Assembly: GCF_030816915.1 (NCBI RefSeq)
Contig: NZ_JAUSYN010000002.1
Coordinates: 2,307,501-2,371,500, forward strand
Direction of reading: 5' to 3'
Length of the DNA stretch: 64,000 nt
From: Streptomyces sp. B3I8
GTDB lineage: Bacteria > Actinomycetota > Actinomycetes > Streptomycetales > Streptomycetaceae
Positions within the stretch are counted from its first letter, which is position 1, and every line of letters begins with the position of its first letter. The position numbers and the translations under genes are program-made. The notes under the pieces were generated by a model. The model did no database searches. It saw nothing but the letters and a program-made list of their open reading frames with translations, and had not been told where the DNA came from. Positions 45,184-54,689 of this stretch are shown in pieces.

Positions 45184-45197
45184 ACCAAACCTGTCAA
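45169..45197 (-). promoter_or_regulatory. promoter of the hydrolase-TetR operon
   Basis: On the minus strand -35 TTGACA (45192-45197), 17-base spacer, -10 TAGCTT (45169-45174): near-consensus for the main sigma factor, as expected for a promoter held off by a repressor. Confidence 0.75.
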
Positions 45198-45317
45198 TCG
45201 CCCGTCCCGCGCCGGGCGATCGGCAGGGTCGCCACGCCCGAGGAGCGGGCGGCCGCGTCCCACTCCCCGAGCGGGACGGCAAAGGATTGGACACGCGGCC
45301 CGGGCACCACCGCATGA

Positions 45318-46400
<1,083 letters not shown>

Positions 46401-46674
46401 AGGTTCAGCAGCCGGGCCGTCCGGCCCGACGGATGACCGGGGTCCCGCCGCCGCAGGGCGGACGGGGCCCCGTCCTCGTGCCGCCCGCTCCGTCATGCGG
46501 CTCGCCCGTACCGTCCGGGGTGGCCGGGAGGGGTTTCCCCTCGTCGGCCGCGATCACGGCAGGGCTTTCCCTCGACGTGTCCGGCCGGCCGGCCCTTCCA
46601 CGAACTCCCGGCAGCCATCGCCGTACCGATCGTGGAAGGATGACGGAACCGACACATATGGAGGAGATGACCGC

Positions 46675-49266
46675 GTGCCTGGCACCAACCTGACCCGCGA
46701 AGAGGCACGGACGCGGGCGAAGCTGCTCACCGTCGACTCCTACGAGATCGACCTCGACCTCTCGGGCGCCCAGGAGGGGGGGACCTACCGGTCCGTGACC
46801 ACGGTGCGCTTCGACGTGGCCGAGTCCGGCGCGGACTCGTTCGCCGACCTGATCGCCCCGGCCGTGCACGAGGTGACCCTCAACGGTGACGCGCTGGATC
46901 CCGCCGAGGTCTTCGCCGACTCCCGGATCGCGCTGCGCGGGCTGCTGGAGGGCCCCAACGTCCTGCGGGTCGTGGCCGACTGCGCGTACACCAACACCGG
47001 CGAGGGCCTGCACCGGTTCGTCGACCCGGTCGACGACCAGGCCTACCTCTACACCCAGTTCGAGGTGCCCGACGCCCGCCGGGTGTTCGCCAACTTCGAG
47101 CAGCCGGACCTGAAGGCGACCTTCCAGTTCACCGTGCGGGCGCCCGAGGGCTGGACCGTCATCTCCAACTCGCCGACGCCCGACCCCAGTACCGTCAGCG
47201 ACAACCTCTGGGTGTTCGAGCCGACGCCGCGCATCTCGACGTACATCACCGCGCTGATCGTCGGCCCGTACCACAGCGTGCACAGCGTCTACGAGAAGGA
47301 CGGGCAGTCCGTCCCGCTCGGCATCTACTGCCGGCCCTCGCTCGCCGAGTTCCTCGACGCGGACGCGATCTTCGGCGTGACCCGGCAGGGCTTCGACTGG
47401 TTCCAGGAGAAGTTCGACTACGCGTACCCGTTCAAGAAGTACGACCAGCTCTTCGTACCGGAGTTCAACGCGGGCGCGATGGAGAACGCGGGCGCGGTCA
47501 CCTTCCGCGACCAGTACGTCTTCCGCTCCAAGGTGACGGACGCGGCGTACGAGGGCCGGGCCGCCACGATCCTGCACGAGCTGGCCCACATGTGGTTCGG
47601 CGACCTGGTCACCATGGAGTGGTGGAACGACCTGTGGCTGAACGAGTCGTTCGCCACCTACGCCGAGGCCGCCTGCCTCGCGCACGCGCCGGGCACGAAG
47701 TGGCCGCAGTCGTGGACCACCTTCGCCAACCAGATGAAGACCTGGGCGTACCGGCAGGACCAGCTCCCCTCCACGCACCCGATCATGGCGGAGATCAACG
47801 ATCTCGAGGACGTGCTCGTCAACTTCGACGGCATCACCTACGCCAAGGGCGCCAGTGTGCTCAAGCAGCTCGTGGCGTACGTGGGCATGGACGAGTTCTT
47901 CCAGGGCGTGCAGGCGTACTTCAAGCGCCACGCGTACGGCAACACGCGCCTGTCCGACCTGCTGGGCGCGCTGGAGGAGACCTCCGGGCGCGACCTGAGC
48001 ACCTGGTCGAAGAAGTGGCTGCAGACGGCCGGAATCAACATCCTGCGCCCCGAGATCGAGACCGACGCCGAGGGTGTCATCACCTCCTTCGGCGTCCGCC
48101 AGGAGGCCCCGGCGCTGCCCGCCGGCGCGAAGGGCGAGGCCGTGCTGCGGCCGCACCGCATCGCGATCGGCCTCTACGACGTCGACGGGACGACGGGCAA
48201 GCTGGTGCGCGCCGAGGACGGCCGGATCGAGCTGGACGTCGACGGCGAGCTCACCGCCGTGCCGCAGCTGGTGGGCCGGCGCCGCCCGGCGGTCGTCCTG
48301 CTCAACGACGACGACCTGTCGTACGCCAAGGTCCGCCTCGACGAGGAGTCGCTGGCGTTCGTCACCGAGCACCTGGGCGACTTCGAGTGGTCGCTGCCGC
48401 GCGCCCTGTGCTGGGCGTCGGCGTGGGACATGACCCGCGACGGCGAACTCGCCGCCCGCGACTACCTGTCCCTGGTGCTGTCCGGCATCGGCAAGGAGTC
48501 CGACATCGGTGTGGTGCAGTCGCTGCACCGCCAGGTCAAGCTCGCCGTCGACCTGTACGCCGACCCCGGCGCCCGCGAGGCGCTGCTCACCCGGTGGACC
48601 GATGCCACGCTGGCCCACCTGCGGTCGGCCGAGGCGGGAAGCGACCACCAGCTCGCCTGGGCGCGCGCGTTCGCCGCGACCGCCCGTACGCCGGAGCAGC
48701 TCGACCTGCTGGAGGCGCTGCTCGACGGTTCGCACACCGTGGAGGGCCTGACCGTTGACACCGAGCTGCGCTGGGCGTTCGTGCAGCGCCTGGCGGCGGT
48801 CGGGCGGTTCGACGAGAACGAGATCGCCGGCGAGTACGAGCGGGACCGCACGGCGGCCGGTGAGCGGCACGCGGCGAGTGCGCGGGCGGCGCGGCCGACC
48901 CAGGAGGCCAAGGCGGAGGCGTGGGCCTCGGTCGTGGAGTCCGACAAGCTGCCGAACGCGGTGCAGGAGGCGGTGATCGCGGGGTTCGTGCAGACGGATC
49001 AGCGGGAGCTGCTGGCGCCGTACGTGGACCGGTACTTCGCGGCGGTCGAGGACGTGTGGGAGTCGCGGTCCTACGAGATGGCGCAGCAGGTGGTCGTGGG
49101 GTTGTACCCCTCGGTGCACGTCACGCGGGAGACGCTGGAGAAGACGGACGCGTGGCTGGCTTCGGCGGGGCCGAACGCGGCGCTGCGGAGGCTGATGTCC
49201 GAGGCGCGGGCCGGGGTGGAGCGGGCGTTGCGGGCGCAGGGGGTGGACGCGGGGGCCGGGCGGTAG
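46675..49266 (+). CDS. pepN: aminopeptidase N, M1 family (paralogue 2)
   Basis: 863 residues. GAMENAG near residue 266, zinc site HELAHMWFGDL near 300 and Glu in LWLNESFATY. The domain order and length are those of actinobacterial PepN. GGAGGAG ribosome site before the GTG (PGTNLTREEARTRAKLL). It shares about the same N-terminus as the gene at 35596, so one of the two is a lineage duplication or was acquired; this copy, with the usual NESFATY segment, is the more canonical. Confidence 0.95.
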   Translation: MPGTNLTREEARTRAKLLTVDSYEIDLDLSGAQEGGTYRSVTTVRFDVAESGADSFADLIAPAVHEVTLNGDALDPAEVFADSRIALRGLLEGPNVLRVVADCAYTNTGEGLHRFVDPVDDQAYLYTQFEVPDARRVFANFEQPDLKATFQFTVRAPEGWTVISNSPTPDPSTVSDNLWVFEPTPRISTYITALIVGPYHSVHSVYEKDGQSVPLGIYCRPSLAEFLDADAIFGVTRQGFDWFQEKFDYAYPFKKYDQLFVPEFNAGAMENAGAVTFRDQYVFRSKVTDAAYEGRAATILHELAHMWFGDLVTMEWWNDLWLNESFATYAEAACLAHAPGTKWPQSWTTFANQMKTWAYRQDQLPSTHPIMAEINDLEDVLVNFDGITYAKGASVLKQLVAYVGMDEFFQGVQAYFKRHAYGNTRLSDLLGALEETSGRDLSTWSKKWLQTAGINILRPEIETDAEGVITSFGVRQEAPALPAGAKGEAVLRPHRIAIGLYDVDGTTGKLVRAEDGRIELDVDGELTAVPQLVGRRRPAVVLLNDDDLSYAKVRLDEESLAFVTEHLGDFEWSLPRALCWASAWDMTRDGELAARDYLSLVLSGIGKESDIGVVQSLHRQVKLAVDLYADPGAREALLTRWTDATLAHLRSAEAGSDHQLAWARAFAATARTPEQLDLLEALLDGSHTVEGLTVDTELRWAFVQRLAAVGRFDENEIAGEYERDRTAAGERHAASARAARPTQEAKAEAWASVVESDKLPNAVQEAVIAGFVQTDQRELLAPYVDRYFAAVEDVWESRSYEMAQQVVVGLYPSVHVTRETLEKTDAWLASAGPNAALRRLMSEARAGVERALRAQGVDAGAGR

Positions 49267-49304
49267 GGGTTTTCGCCCCCCGCCGCCCTTACCCTTCCCG
49301 TCCC

Positions 49305-49323
49305 CCGGGGGCTCCGCCCCCGG
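49305..49323 (+). terminator. terminator of pepN paralogue 2
   Basis: 8-bp stem CCGGGGGC/GCCCCCGG with loop TCC, part of the dispersed element starting TTTTCGCCC at 49271; the same arrangement as at 41657-41721. Confidence 0.6.
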
Positions 49324-49333
49324 ACCCCCTGGG

Positions 49334-49365
49334 GACGCGCGGTTCCCCGCGCCCCTTCATGGGCC
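49334..49365. repeat. dispersed intergenic repeat, copy 7
   Basis: Core CGCGCGGTTCCCCGCGCCCC; it runs into the stop codon of the monooxygenase gene (49357-49359), so the repeat provides the gene's stop. Confidence 0.6.
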
Positions 49366-50853
49366 GACGTGGGTCGCGAGGATGTCCTTCAACCGGGCCG
49401 CGGACGCGGGTGCGTTCGCGGCCCAGGCCGTGTGGCCGTCGGGGCGGACCAGGAGGGTGGTGCGGCGGGGGCTCGTCCAGTGCCGGACCGCGAGGCGGTC
49501 CTCGCGGCCGGCGGTGCCGGGTGTCTCCTCGCCGCGCGGCAGGACCAGCACGAAGCGGCCCCCGCGCAGGGACTCGTACAGCCGGGTGCCGCCCTCCAGG
49601 GCGACGTCCGGGACCCGCCTGCCGGTCAGCCGGTGGGCGCCGCGCGGGGCGGCGTAGGCGTGGTCGATGCCGGTGACCTGGCCGGCGAGACGCCGGCGGG
49701 CGGGGCCGCAGTGGTCGAGGAAGGTGGTCAGACCGGCGCGCAGTGCGCGGGTCCACGGCCGCTTGGCCATCGCCAGCCGCACGATGCCGCCGCTGCTGCG
49801 CAGGACCGCCCGGCCGACCGGGTGCCGTTCGGCCTGGTAGGTGTCGAGCAGGCCGGGGCCGGCGTGGCCGTGCAGCACCGCGGCGAGTTTCCAGCCGAGG
49901 TTGGCGGCGTCCTGCAGCCCGGTGTTCATGCCCTGCCCGCCGGCCGGGGTGTGCACGTGGGCGGCGTCCCCGGCGAGGAAGACCCGGCCGACCCTGTAGT
50001 CCGGTACCTGCCGTTCGTCGCTGTGGAAGCGGGACATCCAGCGGGCGTCGCGCATGCCGTAGTCGTGGCCGAGGGCGAGCCGGGTGATCTCCTTGACCTC
50101 GTCCAGACCGAGCGGCGCGGTGTCGGCGACGTCGCGCCCCCGCCGCCAGCCGATCATGCGGTGGTAGCCGTCGCCGAACGGGGCGAGGAAGGCGAAGGCG
50201 TCGCCGTTCGCGTTGACGGTGAGGAGGTTCTCCGGCTCCTCGCCGAGCCGTACGTCGGCCAGCACGACGGAGCGGATGACCGAGCGGCCCGGGAACGGCA
50301 GCCCCACCGCCTGCCGCACCGCGCTGCGCATCCCGTCCGTCCCGACGGCGTACTCCGCGCGCAGCGGCTCCCCCTCGTCCTCCCCGCCGGGACCGCGCAC
50401 CGTGAGGGTGACGCCGTCGCCGTCCTGCGCGAGGCCGGTCACCTCGGTGTCGTACCGGAAGGCCACCCCGGCCTCCTCGGCGCGCCGCAGCAGCACCTTC
50501 TCCACCTCGTACTGCGGAACGACGAGCAGGTGGTTGAAGCGGGAGGGGAGTTCGTCGAGGCGGACGGAGAGGCGGCCGAAGAGGCCGATGTCGGCGAGTT
50601 GCCGCCCGGTGGCCTCCATGTCGTCGGCGATCCCGCGGGCGTCGAAGTGTTCCAGCGTGCGGGCGTGCAGGACGAAGGCGCGGGAGAGGTTGCTGATCCG
50701 CCGCGGGCGCTTCTCGACGAGGGTGACGGGGACCCCGGCGAGGGCGAGGTCCCCGGCGAGCAGCAGCCCGGTCGGCCCGGCGCCGACGACGAGCACGCGG
50801 GGGGCGGGAACGGGAACGGGGCTGGTACGGGTGGTGCGGGACTGGTCCGTCAT
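49357..50853 (-). CDS. FAD-dependent aromatic-type monooxygenase
   Basis: 498 residues, PHBH/PheA-like flavoprotein monooxygenase. FAD-binding GxGxxG in RVLVVGAGPTGLLLAGDLA at the N-terminus, the mid DG motif (YAVGTDGMRSAVRQ), and the GD motif GRVFLAGDAAHVHTPAGGQG near residue 290. A thioredoxin-like C-terminal domain is short and degenerate. Members hydroxylate phenols, polyketides or antibiotics; resistance or detoxification is possible. The ATG at 50851-50853 has a GAGG ribosome site. It has its own promoter with phased repeats and no neighbouring regulator. Confidence 0.88.
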   Translation of the reverse strand: MTDQSRTTRTSPVPVPAPRVLVVGAGPTGLLLAGDLALAGVPVTLVEKRPRRISNLSRAFVLHARTLEHFDARGIADDMEATGRQLADIGLFGRLSVRLDELPSRFNHLLVVPQYEVEKVLLRRAEEAGVAFRYDTEVTGLAQDGDGVTLTVRGPGGEDEGEPLRAEYAVGTDGMRSAVRQAVGLPFPGRSVIRSVVLADVRLGEEPENLLTVNANGDAFAFLAPFGDGYHRMIGWRRGRDVADTAPLGLDEVKEITRLALGHDYGMRDARWMSRFHSDERQVPDYRVGRVFLAGDAAHVHTPAGGQGMNTGLQDAANLGWKLAAVLHGHAGPGLLDTYQAERHPVGRAVLRSSGGIVRLAMAKRPWTRALRAGLTTFLDHCGPARRRLAGQVTGIDHAYAAPRGAHRLTGRRVPDVALEGGTRLYESLRGGRFVLVLPRGEETPGTAGREDRLAVRHWTSPRRTTLLVRPDGHTAWAANAPASAARLKDILATHVGP

Positions 50854-50889
50854 GACTGCCTCACCAAGGTCTGCGCGTCCGCGCCTGTA

Positions 50890-50924
50890 GGCCAACGGGT
50901 GTGGGCCAACGCTTGTTCGCCAAC
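50890..50924. promoter_or_regulatory. three GCCAAC direct repeats with a 14-bp period
   Basis: GGCCAAC (50890-50896), GGCCAAC (50904-50910) and CGCCAAC (50918-50924). They start in the -10 hexamer of the monooxygenase promoter and extend downstream. A fourth, inverted copy (GTTGGC) lies near 50956. A repressor array is likely. Confidence 0.55.
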
Positions 50925-50950
50925 TTAGGGGCGAACGGCCGGGACGTCAA
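50922..50950 (-). promoter_or_regulatory. promoter of the FAD monooxygenase gene
   Basis: Minus strand: -35 TTGACG (50945-50950), 17-base spacer, -10 TAAGTT (50922-50927). Good spacing and hexamers. Confidence 0.65.
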
Positions 50951-51008
50951 CAGTTGTTGGCAAACATGCGTGGACCTATGTGCGCCGGCCTGCGCCGTGG
51001 AAACGCGA

Positions 51009-51048
51009 CGAGGGAGCCCGCGCACCGTGTGGTGTGCGGACTCCCTCG
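51009..51048 (-). terminator. terminator downstream of the 51117 gene
   Basis: CGAGGGAG (51009-51016) pairs with CTCCCTCG (51041-51048); the inner GCGCAC/GTGTGC adds a second stem. Confidence 0.6.
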
Positions 51049-51116
51049 ACGGAAGGGTCGCGTCGACCGGGCCGTGCCGGTCCCGTCGCGTCAGCCCTTG
51101 GGTCAGTTCGGCGGCG

Positions 51117-51353
51117 TCAGCGCTGCTCCTGCTTGTGGGACTTGTCCAGGACCATCACCAGGCCGGCGATGACCGCGAACAGCACGAGCGGCGCGGCGAC
51201 GTAGAGTCCCAGCGTCTCGCCGACGCTGAGGCCCTGGCCGGGGTCGTCGCCGTCGTCGCGGGCCAGCGCGAGCGCGGGGGACGACATGAGCAGCATCATC
51301 AGCGTCGTACCGGCGGCCAGGGCGCCGGCGCGCAGGGCGTTCTTCTTGTCCAC
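51117..51353 (-). CDS. small membrane protein with possible signal peptide
   Basis: 78 residues. N-terminal signal-like segment (DKKNALRAGALAAGTTLMML onward, to SSPALALA), then a short acidic stretch (RDDGDDPGQG) and one membrane helix (LGLYVAAPLVLFAVIAGLVM, about residues 48-67), ending in a basic/polar tail. Extracytoplasmic loop or small membrane-anchored protein. I do not recognise a function; similar proteins sit at this place in other streptomycetes. Confidence 0.65.
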   Translation of the reverse strand: MDKKNALRAGALAAGTTLMMLLMSSPALALARDDGDDPGQGLSVGETLGLYVAAPLVLFAVIAGLVMVLDKSHKQEQR

Positions 51354-51450
51354 GGTGCAAACGTAGCGAACGGCCGCACGCCCCGCGCGCCCGGGGTGCC
51401 GTACGGCACGCGGCCGGGCCCGGCGGGCCGCGCCGGCGTCGCCGCTCCGG

Positions 51451-53658
51451 TCACCGCTCCCCCCGCTCGCGCAGTACGTCCGTCAGCGCGCGGACGCGGG
51501 GGGAGGCGGCCAGCTCCTCCAGCGTGACCGGGCGGCCGTCGGCGTCGGCGATCGGCAGCCGCCAGTTGGGGTACTGGTCCCAGGTACCGGGCAGGTTCTG
51601 CGGGCGCCGGTCGCCGACCCCGTCGGGGAGCCAGACGCCGACCAAGCGGGCCGGGGTGCGCATCAGGAACCGGTGCAGTGCCTGGATCTCGGCCTCCTCC
51701 CGCAGCTCGGGCAGCCCGCCGCCGGCGCCCTCCAGCAGGCCGAGCCGGTCGAGCAGGGCCAGCCACTCGGCGACGTCCGCCGATGCCTCGGCGCGCTCCT
51801 CCTCCACCGGGCGGGTCAGCAGGCCGAGACGGTCGCGCAGGTCGACGTGGTCGCCGGTGAGGCGGGCGGCGGTGGAGGGCAGGTCGTGGGTGGTGGCGGT
51901 GGCCAGGCAGTCGGTGCGCCAGCGCTCGGGGGGCAGCGGGCGGCCGTCCCCGGTCCAGTCCCGCTCGAACCACAGGACGGACGTGCCGAGCACCCCGCGC
52001 CTCTGCAGCGCCTCGCGCACACCGGGCTCCACGGTGCCGAGGTCCTCGCCGATCACCAGGGCACCGGCCCGCGAGGCCTCCAGGACGAGGATCGCGAGCA
52101 TGGCGTCGGCGTCGTAGCGGACGTAGGTGCCCTCGGTGGGCGGCTGCCCCTGCGGCACCCACCAGAGCCGGAACAGGCCCATGACGTGGTCGATGCGGAG
52201 GGCGCCGGCGTGCCGGAGGAGGGCCCGCAGCAGACGGCGGTAGGGGGCGTAGCCGGAGGCGGCCAGCCGGTCGGGGCGCCAGGGCGGCAGTCCCCAGTCC
52301 TGGCCGCGGGCGTTGAAGGCGTCGGGCGGGGCGCCGACCGACATGCCGGCGGCGAAGTGGTCGGCCTGCGCCCAGGCGTCGGCGCCGCCGGGGTGGACGC
52401 CGACGGCGAGGTCGTGCACGAGCCCGATCGCCATGCCGGCGTCGCGCGCGGAGCGCTGGGCGGCGGCGAGCTGGGCGTCGGTGAGCCAGGCGAGCCGGCT
52501 GTGGAAGTCGACCCGGTCGACGAGTTCGCCGCGCACCCGGGCGGTCTCGGCCGAGCGGGGGCCGCGAAGCGGCCGGGGCCACCGGTGCCAGTCGGGGCCG
52601 TGCACCTCGGCCAGCGCGCACCAGGTCGCGTGGTCCTCCAGGGCCTGGCCCTCCCGGGCGAGGAAGTCGGCGTAGGCGGCGCCGCGGCCGGGGCCGAGGG
52701 GGGCGGTGCGGATCTGTTCGAGGGCCTGCCGTTTCAGTTCCCAGACGGCGTCGCGGTCGATGAGCGCGTCCTCGTGCAGGACGGCGGCGCGCAGCCGGGC
52801 GGCCGCCGCGCGCAGTGCGGCGAGGCGGCCGGGGTCGTCGGCGTAGGGGTACTCGGGCACGTCCTCCACCCGCAGGTGGACCGGGTCGGGGTAGCGGCGG
52901 GAGGAGGGCCGGTACGGGGAGGGGTCGGTGGGTGCGCCGGGCACGGCCACGTGCAACGGGTTGACCTGCACGAATCCGGCGCCGAGCGTCCGGCCGGCCC
53001 AGGCGGTGAGCTCGGCGAGGTCGCCGAGGTCGCCCATGCCCCAGGAGCGCTCGGACAGCAGGGAGTAGAGCTGGACGAGGAGTCCGTGGGTGCGGCCGGG
53101 CGGGGCGGGCAGCCGGGGCGGGGCGACGACGAGGTGCGCGGTCGCGGTGCGGCCGTCCGGGGCGGTGGCGTGCAGCGTGTGCACTCCGGGCGGGAGGTCG
53201 TCGGCCCCGTCGCGGGATTCGCCCTGCTCGGTGTCGACGCGCAGCCGGGTGCCGGGTGGTAGCGCGGCGAGGGCGTCCGGCGCCGCCGACTCGTCCTCCG
53301 GGCCGGGCAGCCACCGCACGACCGTCGGCGGCAGCAGCCGCTCCCGCAGCTCTGCCTCGCGCGTGTCGAGGGCGCGGCGCACGGCGTCGGGGTCGCCCGC
53401 GTCGACGCCGAGGGCGGCCAGTGCGGCGCGCACGGCACGGTCCGAGGCGGCGACCGTACGGTCCGGGGAGGGGCGGTAGGAGGCGGCGACGCCGTGGAGG
53501 CCGGCCAGCCTGGCCAACGGGGTGTCGTCGGGGGGCGCCCCGGTCGGCGGCGTGCCCTCTGGTGCCGCCCTGGTCGGCGTGTCGCCGGACTCCGCCCCGG
53601 TCGGCGTCGCGTCGGGTTCGGCCCCCGTCGGCGTCTCGTCCCGCTCGGCCGGCGGCAT
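51451..53658 (-). CDS. malQ: 4-alpha-glucanotransferase (amylomaltase)
   Basis: 735 residues, GH77 family; it transfers maltodextrin segments in glycogen/maltose metabolism. Motifs: PSSRRYPDPVHLRVEDVPEY near residue 250, ALRIDHVMGLFRLWWVP, LVIGEDLGTVEPGVREAL, and TTHDLPSTAARLTGD, which carry the catalytic acids. The first 50 residues are a low-complexity Thr/Pro/Glu repeat (DATPTGAE-like), unusual for the family, so a later start cannot be excluded. The ATG directly follows the stop of the preceding small gene (TAGATG). Confidence 0.93.
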   Translation of the reverse strand: MPPAERDETPTGAEPDATPTGAESGDTPTRAAPEGTPPTGAPPDDTPLARLAGLHGVAASYRPSPDRTVAASDRAVRAALAALGVDAGDPDAVRRALDTREAELRERLLPPTVVRWLPGPEDESAAPDALAALPPGTRLRVDTEQGESRDGADDLPPGVHTLHATAPDGRTATAHLVVAPPRLPAPPGRTHGLLVQLYSLLSERSWGMGDLGDLAELTAWAGRTLGAGFVQVNPLHVAVPGAPTDPSPYRPSSRRYPDPVHLRVEDVPEYPYADDPGRLAALRAAAARLRAAVLHEDALIDRDAVWELKRQALEQIRTAPLGPGRGAAYADFLAREGQALEDHATWCALAEVHGPDWHRWPRPLRGPRSAETARVRGELVDRVDFHSRLAWLTDAQLAAAQRSARDAGMAIGLVHDLAVGVHPGGADAWAQADHFAAGMSVGAPPDAFNARGQDWGLPPWRPDRLAASGYAPYRRLLRALLRHAGALRIDHVMGLFRLWWVPQGQPPTEGTYVRYDADAMLAILVLEASRAGALVIGEDLGTVEPGVREALQRRGVLGTSVLWFERDWTGDGRPLPPERWRTDCLATATTHDLPSTAARLTGDHVDLRDRLGLLTRPVEEERAEASADVAEWLALLDRLGLLEGAGGGLPELREEAEIQALHRFLMRTPARLVGVWLPDGVGDRRPQNLPGTWDQYPNWRLPIADADGRPVTLEELAASPRVRALTDVLRERGER

Positions 53659-53958
53659 CTACAGCTCCGAGGGGTCCGCGCACGCCCCGGTCGGTCCGGC
53701 GCCCACGACGGAGGGTTCGCTGGTCAGGGGGGCCGCGTCGGACAACGGCGGTTCGCTGGTGAGGGGTTCGAAGTCGGGCAGCGGCGGTTCGCTGGTCAGC
53801 GGCGCCTCGGCGCAGCTGCTCTCCGAGCTGAGCATGCACAGGTCGAGCACAGTGGGTTCGGTCGGCTCGGCGGGTTCGGCGGACTCGGCGGCCCCGGCGG
53901 ACCGGTCCGCCGGGCGTTTGGACTGGGCGGGGAAGAGAAGGCGTACCGGTGCGGCCAC
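53659..53958 (-). CDS. small repeat protein encoded directly upstream of malQ
   Basis: 99 residues. No known domain. The N-terminus (AAPVRLLFPAQSKRPADRSA) is basic; the middle is rich in Ala/Glu/Pro; a Cys/Ser segment LDLCMLSSESSCAE follows; the C-terminus has three 12-residue repeats beginning TSEP, encoded by 36-bp DNA repeats starting at 53714, 53750 and 53786. Its TAG stop abuts the malQ ATG, so the genes are translationally coupled. I do not recognise a function. Codon use fits a real gene. Confidence 0.55.
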   Translation of the reverse strand: MAAPVRLLFPAQSKRPADRSAGAAESAEPAEPTEPTVLDLCMLSSESSCAEAPLTSEPPLPDFEPLTSEPPLSDAAPLTSEPSVVGAGPTGACADPSEL

Positions 53959-54123
53959 GAGGGCCTCCTTGTCATCGGACGGTCCGGTGTGGGCGTGGCC
54001 CGTCGCGCGTGGCGGGTTGGCGGATGGGACTTAGCCCTACCCCGAGGGTGGACCCGCAGACGCAACTCACCGCACAACGTGCTCCGCGTCACACTTCCGG
54101 GTGCGCGGGACCCAACTATTCAC

Positions 54124-54150
54124 TCAGTACATGTCGTAAGTACATACTGA
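54124..54150. promoter_or_regulatory. PadR-type operator
   Basis: TCAGTA (54124-54129) and TACTGA (54145-54150) are inverted, and enclose two GTACAT direct repeats and the ATGT/ACAT motif typical of PadR sites. It ends 5 bases before the padR ATG, with no Shine-Dalgarno sequence between, so the mRNA may be leaderless and autoregulated. Confidence 0.6.
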
Positions 54151-54155
54151 TCTTC

Positions 54156-54689
54156 ATGAGCACCCGCCACATCCTGCTCGGGCTGCTCGCCGCGGGGCCG
54201 AGTCATGGCTACGACCTCAAGCGGCGGCACGACGAGCGCTTCCCCCAGGCACGTCCCCTGGCGTACGGGCAGGTCTACACGACGCTGCAACGGCTGGTCA
54301 GGGACGGCCTCGCCCAGGTCGAGGGGACCGATTCCGACGGCGGCCCCGAGCGCACCCTGTACCGCTCCACCGAGGCCGGCGGCCGGGAGCTGGCCCACTG
54401 GGCGGGAGCCGTCACTCCCCCGGCGCCGTTCGTGACGAACGAGATCTTCGCCAAGGTCGTCGTCGCGATCCTGGCCCCGGGCGACCCCGCCGGTTACCTG
54501 CGGGACCAGCGCGCCGCGCACATGGCGCGGATGCGTGAGCTCACCGCGGTGAAGACGGCACCCGGCGCCGATCTGGCGACCGTGCTCTCGGCCGACTACG
54601 CCCTCCACCACCTCGACGCCGACCTCCGCTGGATGACGACCACGGCGGCCCGGCTCACCACGTTGACCGCGGAGGTCCACGCGACATGA
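54156..54689 (+). CDS. PadR-family transcriptional regulator
   Basis: 177 residues. Winged helix: STRHILLGLLAAGPSHGYDL, then QVYTTLQRLVRDGLAQVEGT, the family's DNA-binding region; the C-terminal helical dimer domain ends EVHAT. It probably represses the operon with the ABC transporter genes, with which it overlaps by four bases (ATGA). The operator at 54124-54150 lies just upstream. Confidence 0.9.
   Translation: MSTRHILLGLLAAGPSHGYDLKRRHDERFPQARPLAYGQVYTTLQRLVRDGLAQVEGTDSDGGPERTLYRSTEAGGRELAHWAGAVTPPAPFVTNEIFAKVVVAILAPGDPAGYLRDQRAAHMARMRELTAVKTAPGADLATVLSADYALHHLDADLRWMTTTAARLTTLTAEVHAT

Noticed and set aside
46460..46475. GGACGGGGCCCCGTCC palindrome after asd as a terminator
   Set aside because: No loop; without a spacer it is a weak candidate and could be chance in GC-rich DNA.
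53659..53958. Lanthipeptide precursor, because of the Ser/Cys segment
   Set aside because: Too long, the Cys/Ser cluster is not C-terminal, and no synthetase or transporter is linked.
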